Source: Lunularia cruciata (taxonomy: Eukaryota > Streptophyta > Marchantiopsida > Lunulariales > Lunulariaceae). From it: 64,000 bases of DNA. A model generated the notes under the pieces. It was given only the letters and a program-made list of their open reading frames with translations. It ran no database searches and was not told the DNA's origin. This document shows, in pieces, positions 26,701 to 39,524 of the stretch. Made by a program: the position numbers and the translations under genes. The stretch lies in assembly GCA_948567375.1 (NCBI GenBank), contig OX419757.1, positions 71,548,001-71,612,000 on the forward strand, read 5' to 3'. How positions within the stretch are numbered: the first letter of the stretch is position 1; the number at the start of each line of letters is the position of its first letter.

Positions 26701-29700
26701 ACAAGCAATATAAGGCAAAAGGCCCCGAATGTGACTGGTCAAACCAAGACACGAGGAGAGGATTAAGGCATGATGATAGTGTATATGCATGCAGGAAAAT
26801 TTATTTTCCATTCTGAAGTAAAGTTAAGGTTGGCTACTATATCATCCCTTTTTGGGCGTGATATAGTGGTCCGACCACCATCATGTTTTATTCCCCCCTC
26901 CACATTCTCCAGATCATTTGTCCTAAGACTTACTTCCTTTCGCTGTAGTAATACCTCGCCTTATTGCAGCCCATGTTGGTCCTTCACAATCGTTGAGAAT
27001 TCCTCAACGCGTCTGATATATTCCCCTCGCCAGGTCTTGGCTTACATTTAGGGTCTAACTCGTCCTCTACAGCCGAAGTATTTCCTTCACTGTATCCAGT
27101 CCTACAGCTGTAGTCTGTAGGGAGCTGATATTCCTTCTCATCCTTGCTGGTCATGCTTAATCCTAAACAAGCCTACGTGTACGAGCATGAAGCACAGAAT
27201 TTTCTCCTGCGTGTTCGCTCCAGTCTTTCCCTCGTATGGTCCTACCTTAGCCTCGTGTTGCGGACTTCTTTATTTTGTCTTCGTGCGATCGCTTTACTGA
27301 ATCTATTGCAAGGTAGTCTTTTAGTACAACGTACTGGTACATTGCTTTGTCCTCCGGAAGCGTACGGGGACGTATTTGACTTTAAGACCTGTGGTTGCCG
27401 TACATACGGTAACAGGATATTCTATTCTGCGTGGAGCCGGTCCCGCGCTCCAATGCATTCGCGATCGTCAGATGCATTAGTTATCATTCGTGGGATTGCT
27501 TATGGTGTCCTCTGCGAGCACTGTATACGGTATGTGATTTTTGTATCTGAGGGAGGTATTCTGACGGCATACCGTTCTTCTAAACCTGAGGTCAAGGTTA
27601 CATTGTTAAACCACTACGGATAGGAAACCTTTTGTTTAGGTTCTCTACTTTGAGCTATTTAGAATCACCATCAAATATATCCAAAAGTTAGCTTTATCAC
27701 TCGATTAACTTAAAATAAATGATATAAATACCGTGTTCATACTGCTTATATAAAGTGTAATATTAGATTTCCTTTACAGAGTGTGAATATCCTTGCCACG
27801 GCAGAGGTTCTTGTTACTCACATTAATATTACATTGTCTAGAGCACCAAACACCGATCGGATATACTCTGATGAGCGATATATGATTTCGAGCAGGAAAG
27901 AATGAAATAAAATCTTCAGCTTGATCCTAGACATTTATCTTAAAACTCGCCTATGTTACCACTTTACCATGTGTTTCTCACAAGAATCTGCTTTTGCGTC
28001 TACTATATCTATCAAGGTACAAGATCATTATTGTAAAAAGACTTCTGAATATTAAACGCGTGAAATATTGCTACTCTTAGAGAGGTTAGTTCATGCGTAG
28101 GTATAGATTGCACTTACTTCCCCTACAAAAAGTTTGCTCCTGGTAAGGTTGCTAGTTATAGGTCTAATGATTCTATTTAGTCCAAATACCACCCTAATCT
28201 TGGTATGAGCGTTAATGGCCCAGTAGCAATAATCTGGTGCGTTGAATAATATAGTACACATACGGCCCACTTACTCTTCAATAAGTAAGTCACACATACT
28301 TATGTTGCCTGAATTCATTCATCTCTATCATTATGCACTTCAATTAAGAATATCTAGACTCTTATACATAGATTATCATAATAGTTTTTACCAGGGAAAT
28401 TTAATTAAATGAGCAACGGTGGAGGGAAACGACCCCATTGTTGATTCTTACAAACGTCTCGAAGGAATAAACCTAGGTCAGTGTGCTTCTCAGAGAGCAT
28501 ATTGTTATGCCAGGTTTGTTCTGGCAAGAGTATAATTCGATACTTGGTCACTTAGAAACGTATCTATCTTCCAATAAATAGGACATTCCCATTAGATGTA
28601 TTCAAAGTAACGAAAACTTAGAGTGTCCACAGCGTCTGTCCGGCTTCCAGGACCGTTATGCCCTGGCTCTCGTTGCATGGAGCTATCTGCTAGAGGTGGC
28701 CATGGAGTATTTTCTGGTGACCTCTCTCATGCAGTGCATAGAAGGCATGCGGCAGCAGCAGAAGAAGAAACAGAAGTTGGTGTATTCTCCGTTTCTCGTC
28801 AGATGTTTCTGTTCTATTGAAAGGAACAAGCTGAAGTGAAAAGGAGGAGATTGATATTCATCCCAACAGGTAATATCTAAATAAGTGTGAAAGCGCAGAA
28901 TTCAGAGTTTCAGCCTCTCTAATCACTGAAGCTGGTGAACAGTAGAATACGGAGGTTTAATCTGGTAAGAATTGTCTCATTCTGCTGGGAGAAATTCTGA
29001 CACCATCTGCTACCATTGCAGGCTTCGGTTTTGAACACACCATCACAAAGTTGGAGGCTCGGTCACGAAATTGAACATGATACTTGATACCAATCTAAGC
29101 ATGAAGTGCAAATAGGTGCTCAGATGAGACTGTTTTGTCAGCATATGCTTTTTGTGGCATTCTATTTTGTCAATACTCAAGTCTAAACTTTAAGCTCACT
29201 CTCTCGGCGACTGAAAGAAGTGAGAAAAAAAGAGCCCAATTGTATACCCCGGGAGAAAAGAAAGGAAAGGATACAAGGCGCGCCAAAAAGGGCAAAAAAA
29301 GAAGAAAGACTACAAACCAAAGAAAAGAAAGAAAGCTTACTAACCAAGCCTAGTAAGTACCTTTTCATTCCTCTGAACTAAGTCCTGTGCCTCTCTATAT
29401 AGAAGTTGTCACCGTACATATGTTGGTAGACAACTGCTTGATATATTTACAGAGAGAGTACACCAAGCCCCCAATTACCTTCTTTTGACTCCCTCAATAC
29501 CCACCTCAGCTGTCTACCAACAACATACGTACTCTAACACCTTATTCATTGCCTCAGGCTTGCAGTCGAGTTGAGAAACCACGTCGTGCTTAAAGTTTCT
29601 GCCACAGCGTTAGCCAGGAACTTTTTACGCGTATATGGTTCAGGGTATACCAAGGAGGGAGGCCATGATTTCCGCACTAAGAATTCTAGGAGTTGTGATT

Positions 29701-31208
29701 TGGTTAATGATCTTAAACCAGGTCACATCTACCAGGAGAACCAGAGGAGAATACAGTGAAAAATGGCGGCATTGGACCTCGTAAGAAACTTCTACTGATA
29801 TGGGTACAGTTATTCCTTCACCTATTTTGAGATCTTCACCTACCTTCACTTATATGAGATCGGCTTTCTTCTCGCACCTATTTTGAATTCAAAATACTTC
29901 ATGAGTTCATGATGGGAGAATATGAAAGAAAACCCAATACAGTACGAAGAAGCCATATGGCCTGTCTTCTACAGTTGTTTGTGGAAGTGGTTTCTAAATG
30001 CCTTACATGACTTGAATGAATGGACTTCACTGCCGAAACGACCGATGCACTTTGGAGTTTGAGACGTTGAGATTGGGGACAGCAGAAGAAGATAAAGAGT
30101 TAAGAGAATCGATCCGTTCTAGAAAACTGACAGGATATTTTAACTGTATATAACTTGGTCGTTGGTTCTATGGCAGGGTACGGATAAACCATGACAGTAT
30201 TATCACTCGTGACAAAAGAGCTAACAAACATCTGACTGTTCATACATAAACATGGACGTAATAATAAAGGCTGGTTCTCTACAGCAAATTCGTAACCGTA
30301 ATTAAAAGTTTCGTACTCAGGGCATCTTCGCCATCAACTCTAAGCTAGATTAATCCCTGGTTCTTTCAAAGCTGAGCCCGAAAGAACCCTTGATGTACTT
30401 ACTTACGAAAGTCATAATCTGTACTTCCAGAAAGGGGAATTCCAGGAGAATAGCTGTTGTATGTACAAGAACATTTGTTGAGCGGTTCATACCTACACAA
30501 TATTCATCTAATGATGTGAGTAGTCTCGGGAGCAGATTGTCGAGAATTAGCACCTGAAAAGTTTACGTGGCTCCATACATGGTAGCCACCTGGCCAGCTT
30601 ATATCTTCCATAAATACACCCATAGATACGAATTTTTGGTGTGTAGGCCAATTTTACATGCAGATGGTACTAAGCTGGTTTAAACAGTCTGAAATAGCAT
30701 ATGTCAGGGTTTCCATACTCGATCTGTTTTTCTGATTCTCAACTCATGTGCTGAAATGAGCTTTCGTACGATGTCGTGCATTAATGTTTTGAGGTACAAA
30801 CCCTAAGACCCCTATCTTTTGGTGTTGTGGTAAAGCACTGGTCTCATTAGTTTAGTCTTTAGCGTAAATTTCAGTCACGTACAAACTGTAGTGTGTTTCC
30901 TAAGGATAGGATAGACAGGTATCTCTATTGATTGAAGGAAAATTGAAGAAGTGTTCAGAATAAATATGGACGCTGAGATATACGTAGACGAGAGGTACAT
31001 ATGAATAGCCAATGGGCGTCTCGTTAGGGACAAAAGCTCTCACCCATGTGTCCGGATTGCAAATCACAGTAATTGTGCTTAGTATCAGGGCTCTTTTCTT
31101 GGAGGTTTATTCTCTCCTCGGTAATTGGAGGATTGCTTAACTACTGTACCACTCATACAAAATAGAAAGGAATAATAGTCGTTTAACGAGTTGAAGAGAT
31201 TTAGTCGT
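23701..31208. other. Long stretch without recognisable genes
   Basis: No conserved domain or RNA gene recognised. A TTTCG microsatellite is visible at about 25055-25085. A 157-codon frame (ATG at 27153, stop at 27621) shows no known features. A locally GC-richer patch near 28620-28820 is open in more than one frame but was not identifiable. Confidence 0.35.
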
Positions 31209-31345
31209 ACTGTTTATTATTGGGGATTTAGTCTTTAGATGTCGGATAAGTCCATCGGACCCAACTGTTTATTGTTGAGGATTTAGTCTTTAGATGTCGG
31301 ATAAGTCCAGGGTTCAAGTCCATCGGACGCCACCGGATTAACCAG
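31209..31345. repeat. 45-bp direct duplication with a tRNA B-box-like insert
   Basis: Two copies (31209-31253 and 31264-31308) share GTCTTTAGATGTCGGATAAG and differ at two positions. Both are followed by ATCGGAC, but the second first acquires a short insert containing GGGTTCAAGTCC, which matches the T-arm/B-box of a tRNA. The full tRNA cloverleaf cannot be folded, so this may be a SINE or tRNA fragment. Confidence 0.5.
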
Positions 31346-34300
31346 AGGATGTACTTACTTAACTTAACTCCACACATGCCCCAGTAGAAGATGAAAAGAC
31401 TGGTCCATACAGGTTTAATGCTGCATATTCCTCTCAGGGAATAAGTCAATAAATTTCTCTGTTATCATCTGGAAACCTACAAATCAAATCGTGCTGGTTC
31501 GTACTGCTTGCCAGTTTGCTTATTTTGGTCCGAGAGATATAGCGAGAAACTCACCCCTTACCCTTTCTATTTCCTTGCTATTTCAGTCACTTCATTGATA
31601 ATTACTATATGTACCCATTCTCTAGCAAGTGTAATACCGAACTGTAGGATAGGGGTAATTGCATCAAATTACGCTCGTTTGTCTGGAGCTTTAAGTAGCA
31701 GCTCCCGTGATTAGCGTGTCTCGGGATATGAATGATGTGAAATTCTCTGATATTCTCGAGTCTAATGGCTTTCTTCACAGGTGGGGTGCTCGGTGAGATG
31801 GCTAGATGGGATCGAATATGATTACAAAGTGGTCTTGATTAGAAAAGAGATGTAATATTACATAAATGCTTTAGCTGAAAAGCAGCAGACTGTGCTGGCG
31901 AGGAATGAGTCACGAGATTAGCGAGGCTTTTCACGCTGACTGATAAGATTAGTTGGATTTGTTGGACAACTCATGGATTGGTCTCAGCGAAGGGATTCTT
32001 AGCTCTTGCAACTCAGATTGATTGTGGAAGTTATCTGAGACTCTAACTTTCAGAGAGGTACAAATGATTCGAAATCTTTAAATCTTCTGTTCATGGGGAT
32101 ATGTCAGTTTCGCTCCTGGATAGCTCTTCCTTTCAATCTTCTGTGAAAGTGAAAAGTGATGTCCATTCTTCCATGTACATGACAGGCCTCTGGTGAAGAA
32201 GGTCCAGCCTACCTGCATAATCAAGAAGAGAAGGGTTTTGCAGAAGTACAGGAATTCATCCTAATCGGATTCCATCATGTTACTCTTTCGAGAATGTTTG
32301 AATACTCTGATTCCGAGACCTCGTCTCTAGCAAGAGTTGCCACTACGTAGCCTTGTGCCAAAGTAGAAGGCTGGAGTGCTGGTTCCGGTCGGAAGCAGTG
32401 AGAGCGATGTTTTAATATGGAAAGGACTTGTGTCCATGGACCCATAATGACGTTCTGGATGATGGGGTGGTCAAGATGTATACTTGAGCCGTGTCGATAT
32501 GGATGTAGACTGTCAGTGGGAGAGGTTTAGTTCAGCCCTTGAATTCGAATATCAGAAACAATATGGAAAACCAAGTCAAAAAAAATCTTGTAAAGGATGG
32601 TATCCTGAAGACTGTGAACTACAAGATCCGTACACGCGGACAATATGCTTCCAGTTTCCGAGATTTATTGTCCCACACAGACACTGCATACTACTTTTCT
32701 CCAGTTTCAAGAAAGATATGGCCAGGAAGATAGCTGCAGATTTCTTCTTGAGAAGGCAGTATGAAGAATCTTCAGCAGTTTGTAAATATGGTCAAGAACT
32801 CCCTGGGATTTCACCTCAAATTCCCTACTTGACAACTGGATAGCTGAGGTTGTTCGTCTTTAGTGACTGTCTGGATGTGGACTTTACACCATCAAAAAGA
32901 TAACATCAACAGGTCAACAGAAACCCATACTATGCCTTTGACCACCAGTGGATGGCTCGTCATTCAATCCTTGGTTAGCGGAAGGACTATTAGAGAGACA
33001 AACATCCAGATCTGCCTTCAAGCTGTGTAAGAATCTTCATCTGACACCATCTGGAGAGGGTACATTTGAAACGTAGGGACCTCAGGTCCCTACGTTTGCT
33101 GTTTTCTTCATCACCTCCAGTTCTTGATCGGATTATCACTGAAACTGTGGATAGTGATAGCATTCAAGTGTCAAATATACAAGTCCGCGTTCGTGTGTCC
33201 AGTACACCTCCCTCCTGTAGACACTGGCTAAATTTAACGGGTTGTTTGGACAATCACAACTCAATCCAGACATTGAAACATGAGAATGACGGCAGCCAAG
33301 GTTAATTCACACAGTTGGGACATGTACCAGTTTGAAACTGACCAAGGCCTCCGTGAGTCGTCTGCTTCGTGGATACTCCATCAAACTAAGAATCATCTCA
33401 GATGATTGATGAAACATCGAATCTGTTTTCGATGTTACGTCACATCAAGAAGCCTTGTCTATTGTTGACATGCTTCCTCATTCAAGTTCAGAGAAAGCGT
33501 GGATCTTCTTTTTGTCTTGCTCGCTGTATCTCAGTACACGAGTGCTCTAGCTAGCTACACTGTTTTCGTGTTTTCATTACTGGATATCCCTGGCCGGAGT
33601 GGCTCATTGTGCGCCATGTACCAGTCATAACGTTAAGAAATGGCAATGATCACACAAAAAGTGATGGCTAAATTAGGAGATCCAGTCAGGTGTTTCAATC
33701 ATACCCAGAAACCAAACCTCCCACATTCAAATGAAATATCGCAGAACGTGAGTCAGCCGAGTGCAGAATTTTTCGAACGTTGTCACGTCCGAAATGATCA
33801 CATGTATACACAAGAGAATGCTCGAGCCTTTTCTAGCTCGTTAGGAACTGCGTAGACAAAAGTATCACAAATCTGAAGTAGAATGTGGAATAGCTGATGC
33901 ATTTTCAAGCTTTTCTGCCATTCCTGCCACCTGCAATTGTTGATCGTACCTGATTGTTGTTACGAATCACCAGGCGGTGATTTAAATTCAGGCGGTGTCC
34001 TCCTACCGCCTTGACGGGATGAATGAAGCTGATTCTGGTGGGTCCAGGAGTGATACTGAATCCTCGCAAATACATTCCCATTTGAGTGAGTGGGTCCTCA
34101 AATTATTCCCCCAAGATGTCGAAAAAATCTCAGGTACCACACCGTACTAGTATTCTATCTGATTGCGCGCATGCTGTTTCATGTAAGAAAAACACTGGGT
34201 TCAAGTCTCGAACCTCGTACCTTGATTCTGCGAGTTGAAAACCGAAATCTGTCTGTTTGACTCTCGATCTCATCTAAGTGAGTGCAACCATGCGTTCAGG

Positions 34301-37300
34301 TGGGTGGAGGGTAGGCTTCATCTGCTTGAAGTGTGTAGTTCTCCTAGGAACGAATTCCCAGTTCCCAATTTTGGCTGTATTCGCATGGGCAACGTCCCCA
34401 AAACGCACAAAATCTTTTGTGGTCCGGCAGGATTCCACCTTAGGATGTAAATATGCCTCAAATCTCTACAGTTGTAGGTCTGTCATCTTGCTTCTTCTCC
34501 ATTTCTGGCATCTTCTGCGTTCTCCTATGCGATGAACAAGAGGGAAGAACTCCTTGTTGTTGCTCTAAGAGCAAATTTTATGTCTTGGAGAAGTTGGAAG
34601 GAAGGGAAGTTTGTTTCACCGCCATGAATTCAGGTATGATTTACCTTCAGGCAATTGCCATCGGCCCAATTTTCCATGCGGAACTATTCACGGGCTGTTC
34701 TGTCTGATGATGCCAGAGTCTCGGTTTGGACGCAAGAGGGTTTATATTAATGCACAGACTCCTTGGGTATTGTTGTTAGCAGCTTCTGAAGCCCTCGGAG
34801 TATGGAACCCACAGTGCTTTGGCAGTTCTTGAAGCTGAGCTGAACATCTTGGTCTACTAGGGCCCCACTTCCGTTTCCTCGGGGTTCGGCCAGCCTTCGA
34901 TGCGATGGAAAACTAAAGCCTTAATACCTTAGCCTTTCATCCACTGACGTGTGCGTGTTCTCCTGGTTCCATAAAATTCACAAGTGGATCAAATCTGGTG
35001 CAGAAGTTGTGCACGAATGCGCTCTCGGTTCCAACTGGCACTCTACTATTGAAATTCGACATGTAGTCTTGCAAAGTGGCCCTCAGATACAAACGACGAC
35101 CATATTTATGAGACTAGCGGTGCCAATGGGGGAACGGAAAAGAATACATCGGCATCAGCGTGGGGGACAAGAAGGCAAGAAGACCTTCCCGAGCAAAAGG
35201 GTGGGCAGGGGACCCACAAAAGAAAAATGCGAGGAACAAACCCCTTATCCAGTAGTTCTAGTTACCTACATTCATAGTTCCGCAGTCGCTCTTCCATGCA
35301 GATATATGGCATTGCTGCTGTGAACGGATCTACACTTGTCTAACAGCGAGGAAGGACAAGCTTGTCCAAGAACACATGCTTCTGCTGCTCCTGCTGGCTG
35401 CAGTACGCGAAAAAGGGAGTGGGACTAGAGTCATGTTTCGTACCATGGCCAAGCCGAGTCTTCCAGACAAAGAAACTGTGGGGGAAGGCCACGGTACATA
35501 GCAGATTCTCGATAAGTACCAGAAGAAAAGAACCGGACTACTACAGAATAGTACATACTGGTGCTCTGCTGCTCTGCTGCCAATAATGAAGCTGGGCTGG
35601 CGGGGCGAAGCTGGGCTGGGCAGGGCAGGGCAGGGATCCGCCGGCGAGAGAGAGAGGGACGGGACTAGAGCACATAAACAGCAATCGTCAACGAGCTATT
35701 ATACCGACAATACACTTGGGCCGAAACGAGTCGGTCTCGTGGTTATGCCGTTTATCTGTGCTGTAGTGGGGTGCACATGAGTGGGCGTGTCCAGGTAGGC
35801 CCAACAGTTGCTTCACCACATAGCACAAATTATGACTTTTGTAACTGTTTGTTTTGATGGTGCCCAAACTCGTCCCCGACTTTGATTCCCACTGCCATCA
35901 ATATGGCAGTACTTTTAAGTCCGAGTCTCCAGATTTGGTCCACTCAATTAACTTCTGGAAACAAAAAGTAGATCTGAGACCGATTCCCTGCTTTTCCCAT
36001 CAATACCTCAGTTTCGACTTCAGCAGCAACTAACAAAAAGAATCTATGTAACTCGGATAAAGTTGTCCCCCATACGTGTCATTTCTCAAATCCTTGATGT
36101 GTGCGATTTCTAATCCATCAACTACCCTTTTCTTTACCGCCTTCTCTCCTGGTCGGGAGTCTACCAACTAAACCTTTATTGGCGTTGGTGACTCTGCACA
36201 TCTACAACGTACGACGATCTCCTCCGAGTACCTGAATAGTGTAACTTGTTCCACGATCCCGAAGACCTGCAACACCTTCGCCTGGCATGCACCGAGGCTT
36301 GGTGTTGAAAATCAAAAGGTCTAACTCTTCACCACGTACAGTTAGTGGAAATGGTGCAAATGCAAGTCATCTGAGAATTCTACCTTTCTACCACAACAGT
36401 GCTCCGATTTCCTGTCATAAGCGCTGTTCTTATCAAGTGAATGGATGATAAATTTTTTAGGTCCTACCTACTTCCGCGTCTCACTTCCTCTAGAATACAC
36501 GATAGCTATAAAGGGAAACGAATTAGAAGTTTCCTCTGCAGTGCCTTCTGTTTTGCACTCCTCGCTCTATGCAAGGTCAACCAACACTCGCGCTGAACAT
36601 GAGTGGGTTTAAGATGTGAATTTTAGACGAGTACATAGGATTTCACACTTTCCCAAGTGTCATGTGGATCTTCATGGCGCACTGAAACTCGAAAGAGTAC
36701 CTGCACAGACTTGTGTAGGTCAGCGATGCATCAGACGGAACCTAAAGAAACTCATCTAACATCGTTCCTCTGGTTTAAGGTACCTACGATCCTGTTAAGT
36801 AAAGTCCATCAATCGTCTGTTAGTCTGTACTTTGTCCATTCATTGACCTTATCATATTTCAGCCAAAAGCACAATGTGAGGAATCATTTCGAACCACATG
36901 TCCAGCACTTTAAAAAGGTCTGCCCCGAACTTGATAATTGACACAGACAAACTTTTTCCCATTTCTTCCGGCCAAGCAGCTCCTTTTCTGTTCGCACGAA
37001 GTGCTGTCCACTATCAAAATTGGGCAAGTGGTATTAGAATGCCAAACGTTGCGTTGACTACCGGGGAAGCATATCTCCCACGGAAAGCAAGAAGGATAAG
37101 CCTTACGAGCAGCACGCCAGATCACCACATTTGGAAACTTAATTGTAGTCAAGCTGTGGTCTCATTCACACGACAAGCAGACTGCTAGATTTCGCTGAGC
37201 TAAACTGCCTTTCCGTTCGAATGTATATTTAACTCCAACGGCCCGAGTTTACACTGGACTTCTAAATTTCCTGCCTTTCGATCCAATCCAAAGAAAAGAC

Positions 37301-39524
37301 TACTGCCAATTTTGAATCACCAAGATCGACCACTCCTCTGCACCTTCATACACTAGGTACCTCGTCAAAACTCGAGACATTATCGACAGGGTTTTTAGTG
37401 TCCTGATTTGAAGTACCGGTCGTCAAAGAGCTCATAACTAATGAGAATTTACAGTACTAATTACCCAGGCTATTCTCCCGTGTGAAACGTCGCCATCACT
37501 GATCCCAAGGAGTACAAAGTTCCTTCCCAGCTTTCCTTATCATTGTCCGAAGTTCCTTATGCAGGTTCAGCTGCTGGGAACTTCTTTCTGATATTCCTGA
37601 AGGTGAAGGGATACATATTATCTCGAGCCCAGTCCTCCCGGAAGAGTTTGTAAGGATTGGTAAGTTGAATCTACATACTCTTTGGCAGGAAAGTGCTTGC
37701 AGATTGAATACAAGTGAACTTGGTATTGGTAATGGTTCGCAACCTCCAAACTCACAAATAGAGAAAATGGTTTCTGATTCACAGGTTTCGTCTACAGGCA
37801 AAAGTAGGCCAGACCTGCGAAAGTATATAAACGCAATGCTTCTGTGATTGTTATATGTATTCAAAATATCTCTTCTGCAATCTTAAAGGTAATATTTCCA
37901 TTCCCTATCCAGTTCTTGAGGAACCGAAGGCCTCTCTTCCAGCCCCATGACGGTGAGCACTCGAGATCAAAGCTGGCGTACATTCTTCTATATCTAATAA
38001 GTTAATCCAAACTGTTGTAAGGAAGATGCTTAAACGGATGCAGTCATTTACGTAGGAGTGTCTGTACGCTAGTCTTCTCCAACTTCTAGTAATCTCCACC
38101 CATGCCAAATTTTACCACCGTTCAACCGAACGTGCAGAATCTACGGTCGGAGGCCTATGACATGCACCAGCGGAACACCATCTCTCTTGCAGTGTACCTA
38201 TCAGGAACATTTAGTAACAAGGTTCAGTAAGTTCAGTAATGTTGCGCTGACCAACGCAGGAAAGGACCTTCTCGATGTCTCCCGATTAGTTAGCACAGTA
38301 CGACCTCCTTCCCTATTAGTCCTATTGGAGGACGTAAAGAAACCAGGAAAGCTCCGTTGGGTTGGGGATTTTGTTGTGTTCAGCACTACGTGCCCTATGA
38401 GAACAGTCAGAATTTCTGATTCCAAGAAATATCACTGACCCATCACATCTATCAACCTACAAATGAGGAGTTATATAGAGAAAGAGTTATAGCTTGGATT
38501 AGCAGTCCGTCCACTAAATCCCGGCTACAAACATCATATAGATAAGTTACAATTCTCAGATTAAGAACCTCCGGCACGGTAAGCTTAAGCATAAAGTGGG
38601 TCCAATTCTCCATCTATCCATCAGGACATAACGTCCAGAACCTGACCAATTCTTAAAAGTGTACCACCAACCACCTAAGCAAGCAGCATGCTTACCAAAG
38701 TTCGTTGAACCTTGTCAGTGGAGATGATTGATCGATCATTTACAAAAACACACTTTTAGCTGGCTGTGGAGTGGCTGTCAATGGAATCACTCAAGGACCT
38801 CGTCTGTTCAAACCAAGGGTTCTATTGTCGGGATCTACGGCGGATTATTTGAACTCAGCGAACTCTGTTTTGCCTCTGTATGCACGGAACAACCCCACTG
38901 GCTAACATATGGTGCAAACCTATACTCCAGCGGTAAAATATCTCGTCGTGGACTCTCAACTGCGCGGTTTCCGCTTGTATGAATCAAGTTTGAGGGTTGA
39001 TTCAGTTTCTTGAGATAAAACTAAAAATGTGGAAATGGTTGTTTGTCTCATCCCGTTGTTCTCTTTTTTATTCATGATACTGTCTCAGACGCCTCTCGAA
39101 TTTCCAAGCACGAGAACACATTTACCTCCGGTAGGAGTCGAGTATATGCATTCTTGCGATGCTTTTCATGTTGCGGAAGTAGAGTCTACGCTGGATAGAT
39201 GTAAATTTGATATGTCTGTCAGCGGCGATGGGAGAGTCACATGAACTGCAAAGATGAGGGCGTGCAGAATCAACTCTGGATGTGTAGACGGTTTCAAATT
39301 GAGCTACAACAGATAAGCATAGATAGAAATGCAGAGTACAGGCCAACACTTACAGAGTAACCGAGTTTGCCTGAGAAGGTGATGAAGCAAGCAATTCGCT
39401 CGTCCCAACATCCTGGTTGTAACCCAACCGACTTCGAGGACTGAATTCACGTGCCATTTTCCTCTGGAAGAAGATTTGCTGCTTATCTTACCACTGCCGG
39501 TAAGATAAATATGCTAAACCCTAC
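31346..39524. other. Long stretch without recognisable genes
   Basis: No identifiable protein family, RNA gene or transposon was found. A frame open for 114 codons on the plus strand (37503-37847) overlaps one open on the minus strand, and neither is recognisable. A perfect palindrome is at 33069-33097. GC-rich sequence near 35590-35680 looks promoter-like only by composition. Confidence 0.35.
33069..33097. other. 29-bp perfect palindrome (14-bp arms, 1-bp centre)
   Basis: The left arm AAACGTAGGGACCT and right arm AGGTCCCTACGTTT are exact reverse complements around a single C. It can form a very stable hairpin in RNA or bind a dimeric factor symmetrically. No associated gene is recognised. 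Confidence 0.7.

Noticed and set aside
27153-27623. 157-codon plus-strand frame
   Set aside because: No similarity recognised, composition like its surroundings, and its existence is compatible with chance in this much DNA.
28620-28820. GC-richer patch open in two frames after a possible acceptor site
   Set aside because: It could be an exon, but no family is recognisable and no partner exon was found.
32484-33300. Series of partly open frames possibly from a decayed gene
   Set aside because: Frames shift and stop repeatedly. No retroelement or host protein motif could be identified.
34140-34220. GGGTTCAAGTCTCGAACC as a tRNA T-arm
   Set aside because: No acceptor, D or anticodon stem can be folded upstream, so a tRNA gene is not supported.
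37503-37864. Overlapping long frames on both strands
   Set aside because: The plus strand is open for 114 codons and the minus strand for 122. Neither shows a known motif, and I could not find flanking exons that would decide between them.
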